A stretch of DNA of 43,967 bases from NCBI GenBank assembly GCA_910587235.1, contig CAJUKD010000019.1, forward strand, positions 1-43,967, written 5' to 3'. A program made the translations under genes and the position numbers. Under the pieces are notes generated by a model, which ran no database searches, was not told the origin of the DNA, and saw only the letters and a program-made list of their open reading frames with translations. Every line of letters begins with the position of its first letter. The stretch's first letter is position 1. Positions 1-8,512 of this stretch are shown piece by piece. The stretch is from an uncultured Muribaculaceae bacterium (GTDB lineage: Bacteria; Bacteroidota; Bacteroidia; Bacteroidales; Muribaculaceae).

Positions 1-57
1 AACCGGGTAAGGGAAGATATGCTATTTATTTTAGGTTAAATGAAAGAGCCGTGAATG

Positions 58-855
58 CTACATATTATCCGTATTTTCCTGTGTATACTGTTCGTCCTGC
101 ATCGGCCCCCAATCTATAACGGCTCCGAGCGCACGTTCGCCGTCGGAACGCACGATCTCGCATAGCGAGCGCCCCGGGCACTCGGGATCGTTGTCGACCA
201 CACGCAGCACGACATCTTCGCCATAGCGGCATTCCCGACTGAAACTCAGATCGAGGCGACGGATTATGTGGGCATCGTGCCATTCAAGGCTCCAATGATT
301 GAGAATCAGCTCTATGTAGCGCAAAGTATTGACGTGGCGATTGAAGTCGAGGTCGCAATACCCGAAGCGGTGATGTGTGACAGAGGCATCGTCGGGCAGC
401 CGTCCGAGGCGAACCGACGAGGCTATAGGACACTCGCGTTCACGCAAAAGCGGGAAACGGTCGCGTTCGAAAGCGGTCAGGTCGGCCATCGCGCGGGCAC
501 TGAAATCCATGGCTGCCCAGACGGTACGCATATAGCCTATGGTCGAGCCGTCGTAGCGGTCGGTCATCTCGAAGTTGCGCTGAGAGAAATGACGGTTATA
601 GCCTTCGATCCATGTGGCGAGGGTATAACGGTCGTTTATGCGCGGATAGCGTTTCATCTCTATGACCAGACGACTCAGCACCCATCCCATGTTGGCGGTG
701 ATGAGTTGGTCGTAACCTATTCCGAGGGCGTTGGCATGCTCGGTGGCGACTTCGATGACGCGCTCTGTGACGAGCGTCGGCGGCATCAGTCCGCGGGCAT
801 CGCTCTCGCCGGCAGTGAGGTCGTAAGTGTGGACGTGGAGCGGCGAATGTTTCAT
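58..855 (-). CDS. Acyl-ACP thioesterase (FatA/FatB-like)
   Basis: This 265-aa protein has the double hot-dog layout of bacterial acyl-ACP thioesterases, which release free fatty acids from acyl carrier protein in the cytoplasm. The N-terminal half carries MGWVLSRLVIEM, typical of the first hot-dog. The second half carries DLDFNRHVNTLRYIE, matching the catalytic D-x-N-x-H-V-N loop of the plant/bacterial family. I chose the ATG at 855. The longer frame to 894 begins with GTG and adds 13 polar residues (MDGSLNKSEQTSE) unlike the family. It lies about 90 nt downstream of porU and may be the last gene of that transcript. No terminator is visible in the 57 nt to the window edge. Family assignment is firm; the chain-length preference cannot be read from the sequence. 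Confidence 0.9.
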   Translation of the reverse strand: MKHSPLHVHTYDLTAGESDARGLMPPTLVTERVIEVATEHANALGIGYDQLITANMGWVLSRLVIEMKRYPRINDRYTLATWIEGYNRHFSQRNFEMTDRYDGSTIGYMRTVWAAMDFSARAMADLTAFERDRFPLLRERECPIASSVRLGRLPDDASVTHHRFGYCDLDFNRHVNTLRYIELILNHWSLEWHDAHIIRRLDLSFSRECRYGEDVVLRVVDNDPECPGRSLCEIVRSDGERALGAVIDWGPMQDEQYTQENTDNM

Positions 856-945
856 TTCACTTGTCTGTTCTGATTTATTTAAAGAACCATCCACGGCTGA
901 TTTTGTTAAGGGTTTATCGAATTTTTAAAATATTTAAACGGGGCT

Positions 946-3900
946 TCACGGAGCGGCTGTCACTGCTATCCGCCGTGAACCCGTGTCGAAATGCTCTCCG
1001 TCGGCTGTTATGGTGGCGCGGTAAAGATATATGCCGCGCTGAACGCGCCTTCCCGCACCGTCGGTAAGATCCCAGCTGACGGGCACTGTCAGGAACATGT
1101 CGGAACGACCGCTCTGCCGGCGGCTCCATAGCGGTTTGCCCATAAGATTATAGACCGTCAGCTCGACCGTGACCATACGGTCGGGCTGGTCGTGGCTGAG
1201 GTAGAAATTCGCCACTGTCGACGCCGGATTGGCGTCGGAATATATATCGAAAATCTTAGGCGTGCGCGCCGAATCCACAAAGAAATCAATGGTCTTCGAC
1301 GCCGAATTGCCGGATGTGTCCCATACGCGCAAGGTAATGGTATGGTTGCCGTCGGTAAGTTCTTCCATCGGATAGTTTATCACTCCGGAAGGAGTGCCGT
1401 CGGCCGACGGTGTGAAATAATACGTAAGGTCGCTGAACGTACGCTTTCCGTCAAGCTGGGCTGTCATCTGATGTCCGATTCCGGCAGTGGACACGTTCAG
1501 CCCCGTATCGTCGGATATGGCAGCGATAAGCATCGGCGTCGAGTTTACGGCATCGCCCGATGTGAAGCTTTCATGATTGAGCACGAATGATTCGATCACC
1601 GGAGCCGACGTATCGGGAATCGCGGCTTCGTCGAAACCGTAGACATAGAAATCGCTGCACAGCCCGACGGCTTCATCATTGACTGCCGTAGAGTAGGCGT
1701 ACATCGACATTGTGGCAGGACGGAAATTCTGCGATATTTCGGCAGGCATGGCCACGTCGAGCGTAAAACGCCCGCCGCTCACACGCGCCGACCCCGTGAA
1801 CACACGGTCACCGTAATCCTCAAACACCTCCTTAGGAGTATCATTGTTCCCTTTCGTAGTCACGGATTTCTCTGCGTCGAGAATATCTACTGTTACCACG
1901 CCTTCAAAATCGCTCAGAAGCTCGCCGGCCGGCGAGAGCACAGAACCGCGGATCACAGTCTGCTGCAGAGCGGCAAGCGTAGGCTGGTTGTCGGCATTTA
2001 CTTCGATGTCGCCTATGCTGTCAAGACGCACTACATTGTCCGGTATGGCCAGACGCAGAGCCGGATCGCCCATGAACACATACCTCAGGCGGTTGAGATT
2101 GGAACGTCGCACACCGTCTTCGGATCTGATATCGTTCTTTGCCCGCCGGTATATCTCTCCCGGAGCAAGAAAACGTCCGTCATCACCACGCAGACCTATT
2201 GCACGACCTATGGCCGACGAAAGCAGTCCGTTATCGGATATATATACGGGACGCGTAGCGCTTATCACACCTATGGCGCCGCCGTAACGTTCCTTGAAAA
2301 GAATCTCGGCACCACTGATATCCGACGCATCCATGCGCAGGAAATCACATGTAGCGGCATAAATGAATGGCCAGTGCCTAAGATACATATTATTCAGGTC
2401 GGTATAAGAGAGCTGTCCCTCGCCTGTCCAACCGGTAGTGTTGGCATGACCTACGAAGTTCCACCACACCACACCTTCGTCGAGGTAGCGGAACATAAGC
2501 GAACGAGCCTCGGGATACTTGCCGCCTGATTTTTCGTATGCGTCCATATAGACCTTGCGGACAAGGTGCTGGTTGCCTTCTGTCGCAGCCAGACCGTTGA
2601 GCATGCGTTCGGTCTGACGCACATGGATTGCATCGTCACCGTCGTCGGCCAGGAACATAAGCCTGTTCTTCCAGGACGAGCGTCTGGCTCCGGCGGCATA
2701 TTCTTTTATTTTCTCGACAATGGAGCGAGCCTCGTCGGCCGACACCACCGGAATACGGCCTACGGCTACCGACAGGCGGTCGAGTCCCATATCGGCACCG
2801 GCTCCGTCTTCAAGCATGGCTATGAAGTCGTCGGTACAGTATCCCGTATTGTCCGACAATGATGCGGTGACTGCCCGCGGCATCCACGCAGGGATAGTGG
2901 GATAAGCCTCCGACTTACGCAGAGCTGTCAGATGGCGGTTGTCGAAAGTCATGCGTGCCAGCAGCAGGACATAACGCAACGGACGGCCGACTCCGGCCTG
3001 CCCGCGGTCGTAAAGCATCTTGAGATAGCGCCTGAGTCCCGACACATCGGCTGCTCCTGAAGAGAATTCATTATATACGTCGGTTACATCAAGAACCCGT
3101 ACTCTCAGAGAATCGGCACTGTTGCGGTGGATTTCGGCTATATTCTCGGCATGACGCATATAGTCGGCAGGCGAGAAAATCACCATGTCGACACTTTCGT
3201 CGGCATGGAGGTTCTGAGAATCGACAAATGATTCAAAACGCGGCTGTGGAAGAGTGGCTCCGTCCTTGCAGGCCACATAGGAGCGCCACGTTCTGCGTCC
3301 CGACGACCAGCATGCAGCCCCTCCGGACAGAATGTTATCCACGACCAAAGGTAGCGACGGATCCGTGACATCCCAGAGTATCAGACCGGCGGCATCCAGC
3401 ACCCCTCCGAGGGCAAGAGCCGGAGCATCACTCCAGAATTCAAGATAGCCTGAGGCCGGCAGACGCAGTTCGCGTTCATAGTTCAGCGCGAGATAGTTGA
3501 GCCATGCCTTGCGGACAAAGCCCGACTGGCGCATGTTTATACCGATATCAAGTACTGAAGCTTCAGTACGGGCTATGCTGAAATCATGACGGGCCACGCT
3601 TTCCGACGCATGTGTGTACGAAGCGCTCCCTATGGCCTGTATACGGTCCGAAGTGTTGGCAGCGATAGGCTGGTTGTTGCAGGTGAAGGAAAGAGTGGAG
3701 GAACTGGTGGAGCAATCGGCGATGAACGAGCTTTCAATCCATGCCTCACCACCGGAAGCGATATCCTCGACATCGAAGCGCACACTATGGGAAGTCGTAT
3801 AGCGGAAGTCCTCGCCGACGAGCAATGCTCCGGCTTCGCCGGGCGACACAGACTCTATTTCATGATGACGGCGGTCGAAGAATGTGGTGGCGGCTTCGTC

Positions 3901-4410
3901 CACACGTACGGCGTCGCCCGTACGGCCTAACGACGGAGCAGGCGACTCATCAGAATTTTCGACGGCTGTGACAAAATAATAAGCGGCAGATGTGTAGTCG
4001 TTCATTATCCAGCGGAAACGGCCTCGCTGGGTTTCAGCCCATTCGCCGGGTCCCTGTGCATAAAACACCACGCCGCGGGCAGTAACAGCCACAGGAACGG
4101 CGGGAAGATCGTCGACATAGCTTGCGGCATCAAGCACATCGCCTATACGGCGCCCACCGTAGCCATGCACGCGTACGGCGGAAAGATCATTGAAGCCCCA
4201 CGAACGCAGCGTCGTCACAGGCAGCAGGAACAGACCGGAACGGTCGACAGAGATCTTGACCCACCGTCCGGACGCAAGCCTCGAGGATTCCGCGTATATG
4301 CCTGTATCGAAAGCCGCCGATATCTGAGGAAAGACCGCAGACACCAGCAGCAACACAATAAGACCTGATGTGCGGCAAAGAAGAGGAAGAGATTTATGAT
4401 GATTGGTCAT
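946..4410 (-). CDS. porU: Type IX secretion system sortase PorU (C25 gingipain-like)
   Basis: At 1154 aa this matches PorU, the outer-membrane-associated cysteine peptidase that cleaves the C-terminal signal of T9SS cargo and couples the cargo to the surface. It starts with a signal peptide (hydrophobic stretch GLIVLLLVSAVFPQISAA). The C25 catalytic dyad is visible as His655 in NFVGHANTTGW and Cys688 in AATCDF, set in the usual gingipain-like strand order. The last 100 residues form a FlgD-like/T9SS C-terminal domain (VTVELTVYNLMGKPLW, then GRRVQRGIYLYRA). The gene follows the GH25 enzyme by 51 nt and is followed by the thioesterase. No clear promoter box was seen directly upstream, so it may be read from the GH25 transcript. 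PorU elsewhere is often next to porV; no porV is visible here. Confidence 0.93.
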   Translation of the reverse strand: MTNHHKSLPLLCRTSGLIVLLLVSAVFPQISAAFDTGIYAESSRLASGRWVKISVDRSGLFLLPVTTLRSWGFNDLSAVRVHGYGGRRIGDVLDAASYVDDLPAVPVAVTARGVVFYAQGPGEWAETQRGRFRWIMNDYTSAAYYFVTAVENSDESPAPSLGRTGDAVRVDEAATTFFDRRHHEIESVSPGEAGALLVGEDFRYTTSHSVRFDVEDIASGGEAWIESSFIADCSTSSSTLSFTCNNQPIAANTSDRIQAIGSASYTHASESVARHDFSIARTEASVLDIGINMRQSGFVRKAWLNYLALNYERELRLPASGYLEFWSDAPALALGGVLDAAGLILWDVTDPSLPLVVDNILSGGAACWSSGRRTWRSYVACKDGATLPQPRFESFVDSQNLHADESVDMVIFSPADYMRHAENIAEIHRNSADSLRVRVLDVTDVYNEFSSGAADVSGLRRYLKMLYDRGQAGVGRPLRYVLLLARMTFDNRHLTALRKSEAYPTIPAWMPRAVTASLSDNTGYCTDDFIAMLEDGAGADMGLDRLSVAVGRIPVVSADEARSIVEKIKEYAAGARRSSWKNRLMFLADDGDDAIHVRQTERMLNGLAATEGNQHLVRKVYMDAYEKSGGKYPEARSLMFRYLDEGVVWWNFVGHANTTGWTGEGQLSYTDLNNMYLRHWPFIYAATCDFLRMDASDISGAEILFKERYGGAIGVISATRPVYISDNGLLSSAIGRAIGLRGDDGRFLAPGEIYRRAKNDIRSEDGVRRSNLNRLRYVFMGDPALRLAIPDNVVRLDSIGDIEVNADNQPTLAALQQTVIRGSVLSPAGELLSDFEGVVTVDILDAEKSVTTKGNNDTPKEVFEDYGDRVFTGSARVSGGRFTLDVAMPAEISQNFRPATMSMYAYSTAVNDEAVGLCSDFYVYGFDEAAIPDTSAPVIESFVLNHESFTSGDAVNSTPMLIAAISDDTGLNVSTAGIGHQMTAQLDGKRTFSDLTYYFTPSADGTPSGVINYPMEELTDGNHTITLRVWDTSGNSASKTIDFFVDSARTPKIFDIYSDANPASTVANFYLSHDQPDRMVTVELTVYNLMGKPLWSRRQSGRSDMFLTVPVSWDLTDGAGRRVQRGIYLYRATITADGEHFDTGSRRIAVTAAP

Positions 4411-4461
4411 GTTTCTGTTGTAGCGCTATTTATTCTTATTTATAACGCGGTAGAAGCCTTT

Positions 4462-5211
4462 TTATTGTAAACGTCCGAAACGTGTCCGCCAAGCCGAACT
4501 GTCGCCGCGGAAGGTGTTGAGATCCACCGGCCCTCGCACACCACGCACTCGCCCCTGATGACTGTACTGCCAGAAAGTCCAGCCGTCGCCCGGCAATGGA
4601 GGTGACGTAAAGGAACAGATCCATACGCCTATACTGTCCGTCCCCTCGAATTTATGATGGACAAAGCGCCAGAAACCGTTTTTGTTTGTATATACGGCCA
4701 CCTCACGGCCTTGCGAGCGGAGATGGTCGATCATGGCCTGTAAGCGCGCCTGCACTATTTCTGTCGGGCTGTCGGCTGCATTGCCCCACTCCTCGACATC
4801 GATAGCAAGCGGAAGGTCGAGAGGACAGGAATCGACGGCTGCCATAAGATTTACAGCCTGACGGCGCCCGTCGCAATCGAAACGAAAAAAATGGTATGCC
4901 CCGACAGCCAAGCCGGCAGAACGGGCCGAGGCGTGGTTGCGCCTGAATGAGCTGTCGCGGAACTCCAGGCCTTCGCTGGCCTTGAGATACACGAAAGTTA
5001 TGCTGTCGGCGGCAACAGCATTGAAATCCACTGTCCCGTTGTGCGCCGAAATGTCAATACCGCGGATAGGATAGAGATCGCGGTCAGGCTCTACATGCGG
5101 CAACCTTACACGCCCGGCACGCTGCCAGGCCGTCATGGCGACAAGTATGGCCGTGACGGCGATGACGAGTATGGCAAGCACACGGGCTAATCGGTCCTTA
5201 GGAATATCCAT
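4462..5211 (-). CDS. GH25 lysozyme-like muramidase, membrane-anchored
   Basis: This 249-aa protein belongs to glycoside hydrolase family 25, enzymes that cut the MurNAc-GlcNAc bond of peptidoglycan. A hydrophobic segment at residues 9-28 (ARVLAILVIAVTAILVAMTA) is not followed by an evident cleavage site and likely anchors it in the inner membrane facing the periplasm. The first active-site Asp is in GIDISAHNG (D53), and the D-x-E motif is D138-V-E140 in AIDVEEWG. The C-terminal strand FWQYSH is also typical. A TAACTTTG-type -7 box lies at 5216-5223, only 4 nt before the ATG. Either the mRNA is nearly leaderless or the box is fortuitous, since no -33 is in register. It may act in cell-wall remodelling; the true substrate is not shown. 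Confidence 0.9.
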   Translation of the reverse strand: MDIPKDRLARVLAILVIAVTAILVAMTAWQRAGRVRLPHVEPDRDLYPIRGIDISAHNGTVDFNAVAADSITFVYLKASEGLEFRDSSFRRNHASARSAGLAVGAYHFFRFDCDGRRQAVNLMAAVDSCPLDLPLAIDVEEWGNAADSPTEIVQARLQAMIDHLRSQGREVAVYTNKNGFWRFVHHKFEGTDSIGVWICSFTSPPLPGDGWTFWQYSHQGRVRGVRGPVDLNTFRGDSSAWRTRFGRLQ

Positions 5212-5236
5212 AAGGCAAAGTTAGCGTTTTTTCATC

Positions 5237-5279
5237 AAAAAAATGAAGGGCTTCCGCGATTCACATCGCAGCTGCCCTT
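5237..5279 (-). terminator. Hairpin plus U-tract upstream of the GH25 gene
   Basis: AAGGGC (5246-5251) pairs with GCCCTT (5274-5279), and GCGAT (5256-5260) pairs with ATCGC (5265-5269) inside it. On the minus strand the stem is followed by C-A-T7 (5245-5237). This is the layout of an intrinsic terminator, yet no open reading frame lies between it and the ribE terminator at 5375-5417. It would therefore end either read-through or a small independent transcript. Confidence 0.6.
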
Positions 5280-5374
5280 GGAAGAGGTATCAATCTTCAA
5301 TCACATATAATCCGTTGCTTTAATCGCATGAACGGATTTTATGCAAAGGAGTAAATTTTTTTCATATAATGCAA

Positions 5375-5417
5375 GAAAAAACGACAGGCCGGCGTCAAAT
5401 ATCGACGAAACGGCCTG
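5375..5417 (-). terminator. Intrinsic terminator of ribE
   Basis: CAGGCCG at 5385-5391 pairs perfectly with CGGCCTG at 5411-5417. On the minus strand the stem is followed by TCGTTTTTTC (A-run at 5376-5380). It begins 22 nt after the ribE stop codon and should separate ribE from the GH25-porU genes. Confidence 0.75.
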
Positions 5418-5438
5418 CCATCCTTTGTTTTTATATTT

Positions 5439-6050
5439 TCAGTCTTCTTTCAGCTCCATCATGCGGGCAAGATATTTGCCTATGATGTCAAACTCAAGAT
5501 TCACGCAGCTTCCGACCTCGATGCTGCGGAAGTTGGTATGCTCGAATGTGTAGGGTATGATTGCGACACGGAATGAATTCGGCGTGCTGTCGCAGACTGT
5601 CAGGCTTACTCCGTTCACGGTTACCGAACCTTTTTCAACTGTCATATAGCCTTTAAGAGCCATCGCGCGGTCTATATCGTACTCAAATGTAAAATAACGG
5701 CTGCCGTCGGCATCGCTTACGGCCGTGCATACGGCTGTAGTATCGACGTGTCCCTGTACGATGTGGCCGTCAAGACGTCCGTTCATTATCATCGAACGTT
5801 CGAGATTGACAAGACTTCCGGCGCGCAGGTCACCTATGTTCGAGCGTTCGAGGGTTTCGCGTATGGCGGTCACACGATATGTGCCGTCGGGATTCACTGC
5901 CACAACCGTAAGGCACACTCCGTTGTGGGCAACAGACTGGTCGATGCGCAACTCGTCGGTGAACGAACAGCGGACTGTAAGGTCTATATTTCCTTCGTTA
6001 CGGTCGACACGTACAACCGTAGCTGCTTCTTCTACTATTCCTGAGAACAT
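5439..6050 (-). CDS. ribE: Riboflavin synthase, alpha subunit
   Basis: This 203-aa protein converts two 6,7-dimethyl-8-ribityllumazines to riboflavin plus the pyrimidinedione precursor, the last step of riboflavin synthesis. It shows the internal duplication of lumazine-binding domains. The first begins MFSGIVEEA and contains VAHNGVCLTVVAV; the second begins HIVQGHVDTTAVC and contains VTVNGVSLTVCD. Length and the MFSGIVE start match the family. It sits alone among unrelated genes, with no other rib gene nearby. It is followed by its own terminator and separated from GH31 by a palindromic element. No FMN riboswitch could be recognised in the 87 nt upstream. Confidence 0.96.
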   Translation of the reverse strand: MFSGIVEEAATVVRVDRNEGNIDLTVRCSFTDELRIDQSVAHNGVCLTVVAVNPDGTYRVTAIRETLERSNIGDLRAGSLVNLERSMIMNGRLDGHIVQGHVDTTAVCTAVSDADGSRYFTFEYDIDRAMALKGYMTVEKGSVTVNGVSLTVCDSTPNSFRVAIIPYTFEHTNFRSIEVGSCVNLEFDIIGKYLARMMELKED

Positions 6051-6068
6051 AAATGCTTGGTGTTTGGA

Positions 6069-6130
6069 TTAGAGATGAGTGATTGGATAGTAGGGACGTG
6101 CCGTGGCACGTCTTCCTATTTAGAGATGAG
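6069..6130. repeat. REP-like palindrome flanked by 11-bp direct repeats
   Basis: GACGTGCC (6095-6102) and GGCACGTC (6105-6112) form a perfect 8-bp inverted repeat. TTAGAGATGAG occurs at 6069-6079 and again at 6120-6130, bracketing about 40 bp that contain the hairpin. The arrangement fits a small palindromic mobile or REP-type element between the GH31 stop and the ribE start. A plain RNA hairpin is the alternative; no U-run follows on either strand. Confidence 0.55.
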
Positions 6131-6137
6131 GGAGAAT

Positions 6138-8468
6138 TCAGCGGCGGAAGCCTGCCTGAAGCCGCAGATCGACGCGGACTGTGGTACCGGGCACATATCT
6201 GAGATGTACGATGGCGTTACCTTTAAGGGTGTCTACATCCACGCTTGCATTGTCGCATCCGCTGACCGAAGCCGTCACATTGCCCGACGGAATGGAATAA
6301 ACCGTCAGCTCAAGATCTATCGCTTCGGGAGCACCGGGGTAGCTACCCTCCGAGGTGATTTCCACTGATGTCAGCGACGAATCCTCGGCCATTGATCCGC
6401 GAAATTTCAACAGACGGTATTCATTCTTTTCCAGCGATGCAGGCGACAGGCGGTTGTCATCGTAAAGAGTATATTCGGAATCGACTCCCGTGCGGGGATA
6501 GTAGCCCACCGACAGGCGTCCGGGATTATAGTCGCCGGTATTCTCCATGGGATAGTCGGCGGAGGGAATGAAAGCGCCGGCACGCACAAAGAGGGGCGTG
6601 GTGCCGAGCGGCGCCGGATAGTCTTCGATGGTGGAACCGCCCTGATAGACGATTGCCGGACGACGGTAGTCGATCCACACAGAACCCTCAGGGAAAGTGA
6701 CGGAACGCGAAACAGCACCCTCGGTCATGACAGGAGCGACAAGAATGTCACGCCCCCAGAGAAATTCATCATCTATGTCGGCATAAGCGGGACTTCCTAC
6801 GGGAGCATGGAAATTGAGCGGACGCACCAACGGCCAGCCCTTGGTCGCGTTCTCCCAAGCCAGGGTATAATTATATGGAAGCCAGCGGTAGCGCTCGCGG
6901 ATAAGTCCGCGGATTATGTTTTCATACTGAGGATAGTTATAAGGCTCGGCGAACTGCTGAGCATGCGTACGCAACACTGGCGAGAATAAGCCCAACTCAA
7001 GCCAGCGAACATAAAGTTCGGGCATGTAGGGCGAGGCCTCGTCGACAGCGAAACCGCCGACATCATGCGACATATATCCCAGACCGCTCAATCCCGAATT
7101 GAGCATGATGCGCACCTGCGGTTCAAGACCGCCCCACGAGCGCGACACATCGGTCGACCAGGGAAACACGCTGTAGCGCTGCAGCCCGGTTGTACCGCCG
7201 CGCATAAGGCACATCAGACGACGGTCGGGATATTCTTCCTTGAACAGGTCATAGATTATGCTACTCCAGTCATTGCCGTACATGTTGTGGTACTGACGTG
7301 CCGAGAGGCCGTTGGCGTGTATGCCGCTTTCGGGATGTACCTCGGGTTCGCCGAGGTCACCCCACCATGCGCCTACGCCCATATCGGTCAGTTTCTTATA
7401 TCGGTCACGCAACCACGAACGAGTTTCGGGATTCGACACATCGAACATCGAGCCTTCTCCTACCCAGATCTTTACCTCCAGAGGTCCGCCCGTGCTGTCG
7501 GCCACAAACATCCCTTTGGGTGCCAGTTCATTGTAATTGTCGATAGCGCGTCCGTTGCGGAGGACGTAAGGCTGAGATATAGCTGTAAGGTTGACACCTT
7601 TGTCGCGAAGTCCGGCAAGCATGCCTTCGGGATCGGGCCACTGTTCAGGCTCCCAGGCCAGACGTCCCATATCCTGTTCCTTGCCGTACCAGTAAAGGTC
7701 GAGTACGATACCGTCGACAGGATAATTACGGCGTTTGAGTGTGTCGATAGTGCCTATGGTCTGCGCCTGTGTGCGGTAGCCGTATTTTGAAGTGATGTAG
7801 CCGAGCGACCAGAAAGGCGGCAGATCCTGACGGCCTGTCAAGCGGCTGAGCTGCTCTATGGTTTTCGCAGGAGATTCGCCTGTACCGACCACATAGTAAC
7901 TGACCGGTTCAGGATTCTCGCTTATGTAACGTATCGTGTCGCCTGCAATCAGTTCTGCTGGAGCAAAATCATCGAAAACAATTGCAAAACCGTCGGCAGA
8001 CACCAGCAAGGGCATTGTTATGTTCATCTGGTTTATCCTTGGGTCGGAGCCTGTGTAACCATAGTTCTGACGGTTGTACATCACAAGCGTATCGCCACGC
8101 AGGTCGATCGAATGGCCGCGCTCACCGGCACCGTAAAGCGGCGCACGACTGTCGGTGACGATCTCGATGACAGTGCGGCCGTCGGCAGTGCGGCGACGCA
8201 GACCGCTGTCGGTAAAGGTCGTACGGCCGTTGCTTATGGTGACGGCACCGTCGGCGGCGACAGTATACGAAAGTTTCGATGAATCGGGCGCTACGGACTC
8301 AAGCGGAAGCACGACCCGCGGTTTTGCCTCGGCGGCATCACTGCCGGGAGCTACACGCACGACGTCATCGCCGAGCTGACATACATCAAGACGTTGCGAT
8401 CCATTTCCGCAAGACGCAAATATTGTCACGGCAACAAAGCCCAAGGCAGAAATTTTAATGAATTTCAT
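6138..8468 (-). CDS. GH31 family glycosidase, lipoprotein
   Basis: This 776-aa enzyme belongs to glycoside hydrolase family 31 (alpha-glucosidases and alpha-xylosidases). I chose the ATG at 8468 because it gives a clean lipoprotein signal (MKFIKISALGFVAVTIFASC); the longer frame adds 11 residues. The nucleophile is D371 in GAWWGDLGEPEVH and the acid/base is probably D469 in GYMSHDVGGFA. The barrel strand VDGIVLDLYWYGKEQDMG and the insert with PWSTDVSRSWGG are typical. An N-terminal beta-sandwich and C-terminal beta-domains fill out the usual length. It is probably periplasmic or surface lipid-anchored and degrades alpha-linked oligosaccharides. No Sus-type transporter or other glycosidase is adjacent, so the substrate is open. 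It follows the 600-aa protein by 44 nt and probably shares its transcript. Confidence 0.92.
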   Translation of the reverse strand: MKFIKISALGFVAVTIFASCGNGSQRLDVCQLGDDVVRVAPGSDAAEAKPRVVLPLESVAPDSSKLSYTVAADGAVTISNGRTTFTDSGLRRRTADGRTVIEIVTDSRAPLYGAGERGHSIDLRGDTLVMYNRQNYGYTGSDPRINQMNITMPLLVSADGFAIVFDDFAPAELIAGDTIRYISENPEPVSYYVVGTGESPAKTIEQLSRLTGRQDLPPFWSLGYITSKYGYRTQAQTIGTIDTLKRRNYPVDGIVLDLYWYGKEQDMGRLAWEPEQWPDPEGMLAGLRDKGVNLTAISQPYVLRNGRAIDNYNELAPKGMFVADSTGGPLEVKIWVGEGSMFDVSNPETRSWLRDRYKKLTDMGVGAWWGDLGEPEVHPESGIHANGLSARQYHNMYGNDWSSIIYDLFKEEYPDRRLMCLMRGGTTGLQRYSVFPWSTDVSRSWGGLEPQVRIMLNSGLSGLGYMSHDVGGFAVDEASPYMPELYVRWLELGLFSPVLRTHAQQFAEPYNYPQYENIIRGLIRERYRWLPYNYTLAWENATKGWPLVRPLNFHAPVGSPAYADIDDEFLWGRDILVAPVMTEGAVSRSVTFPEGSVWIDYRRPAIVYQGGSTIEDYPAPLGTTPLFVRAGAFIPSADYPMENTGDYNPGRLSVGYYPRTGVDSEYTLYDDNRLSPASLEKNEYRLLKFRGSMAEDSSLTSVEITSEGSYPGAPEAIDLELTVYSIPSGNVTASVSGCDNASVDVDTLKGNAIVHLRYVPGTTVRVDLRLQAGFRR

Positions 8469-8512
8469 AACTTTATTATCAAGGTCTATTTTTAACAGCA
8501 TAAATTATCATC

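Noticed and set aside
5309..5338. FMN riboswitch upstream of the riboflavin region.
   Set aside because: It lies downstream of ribE on the minus strand, and none of the conserved FMN-element segments could be recognised.
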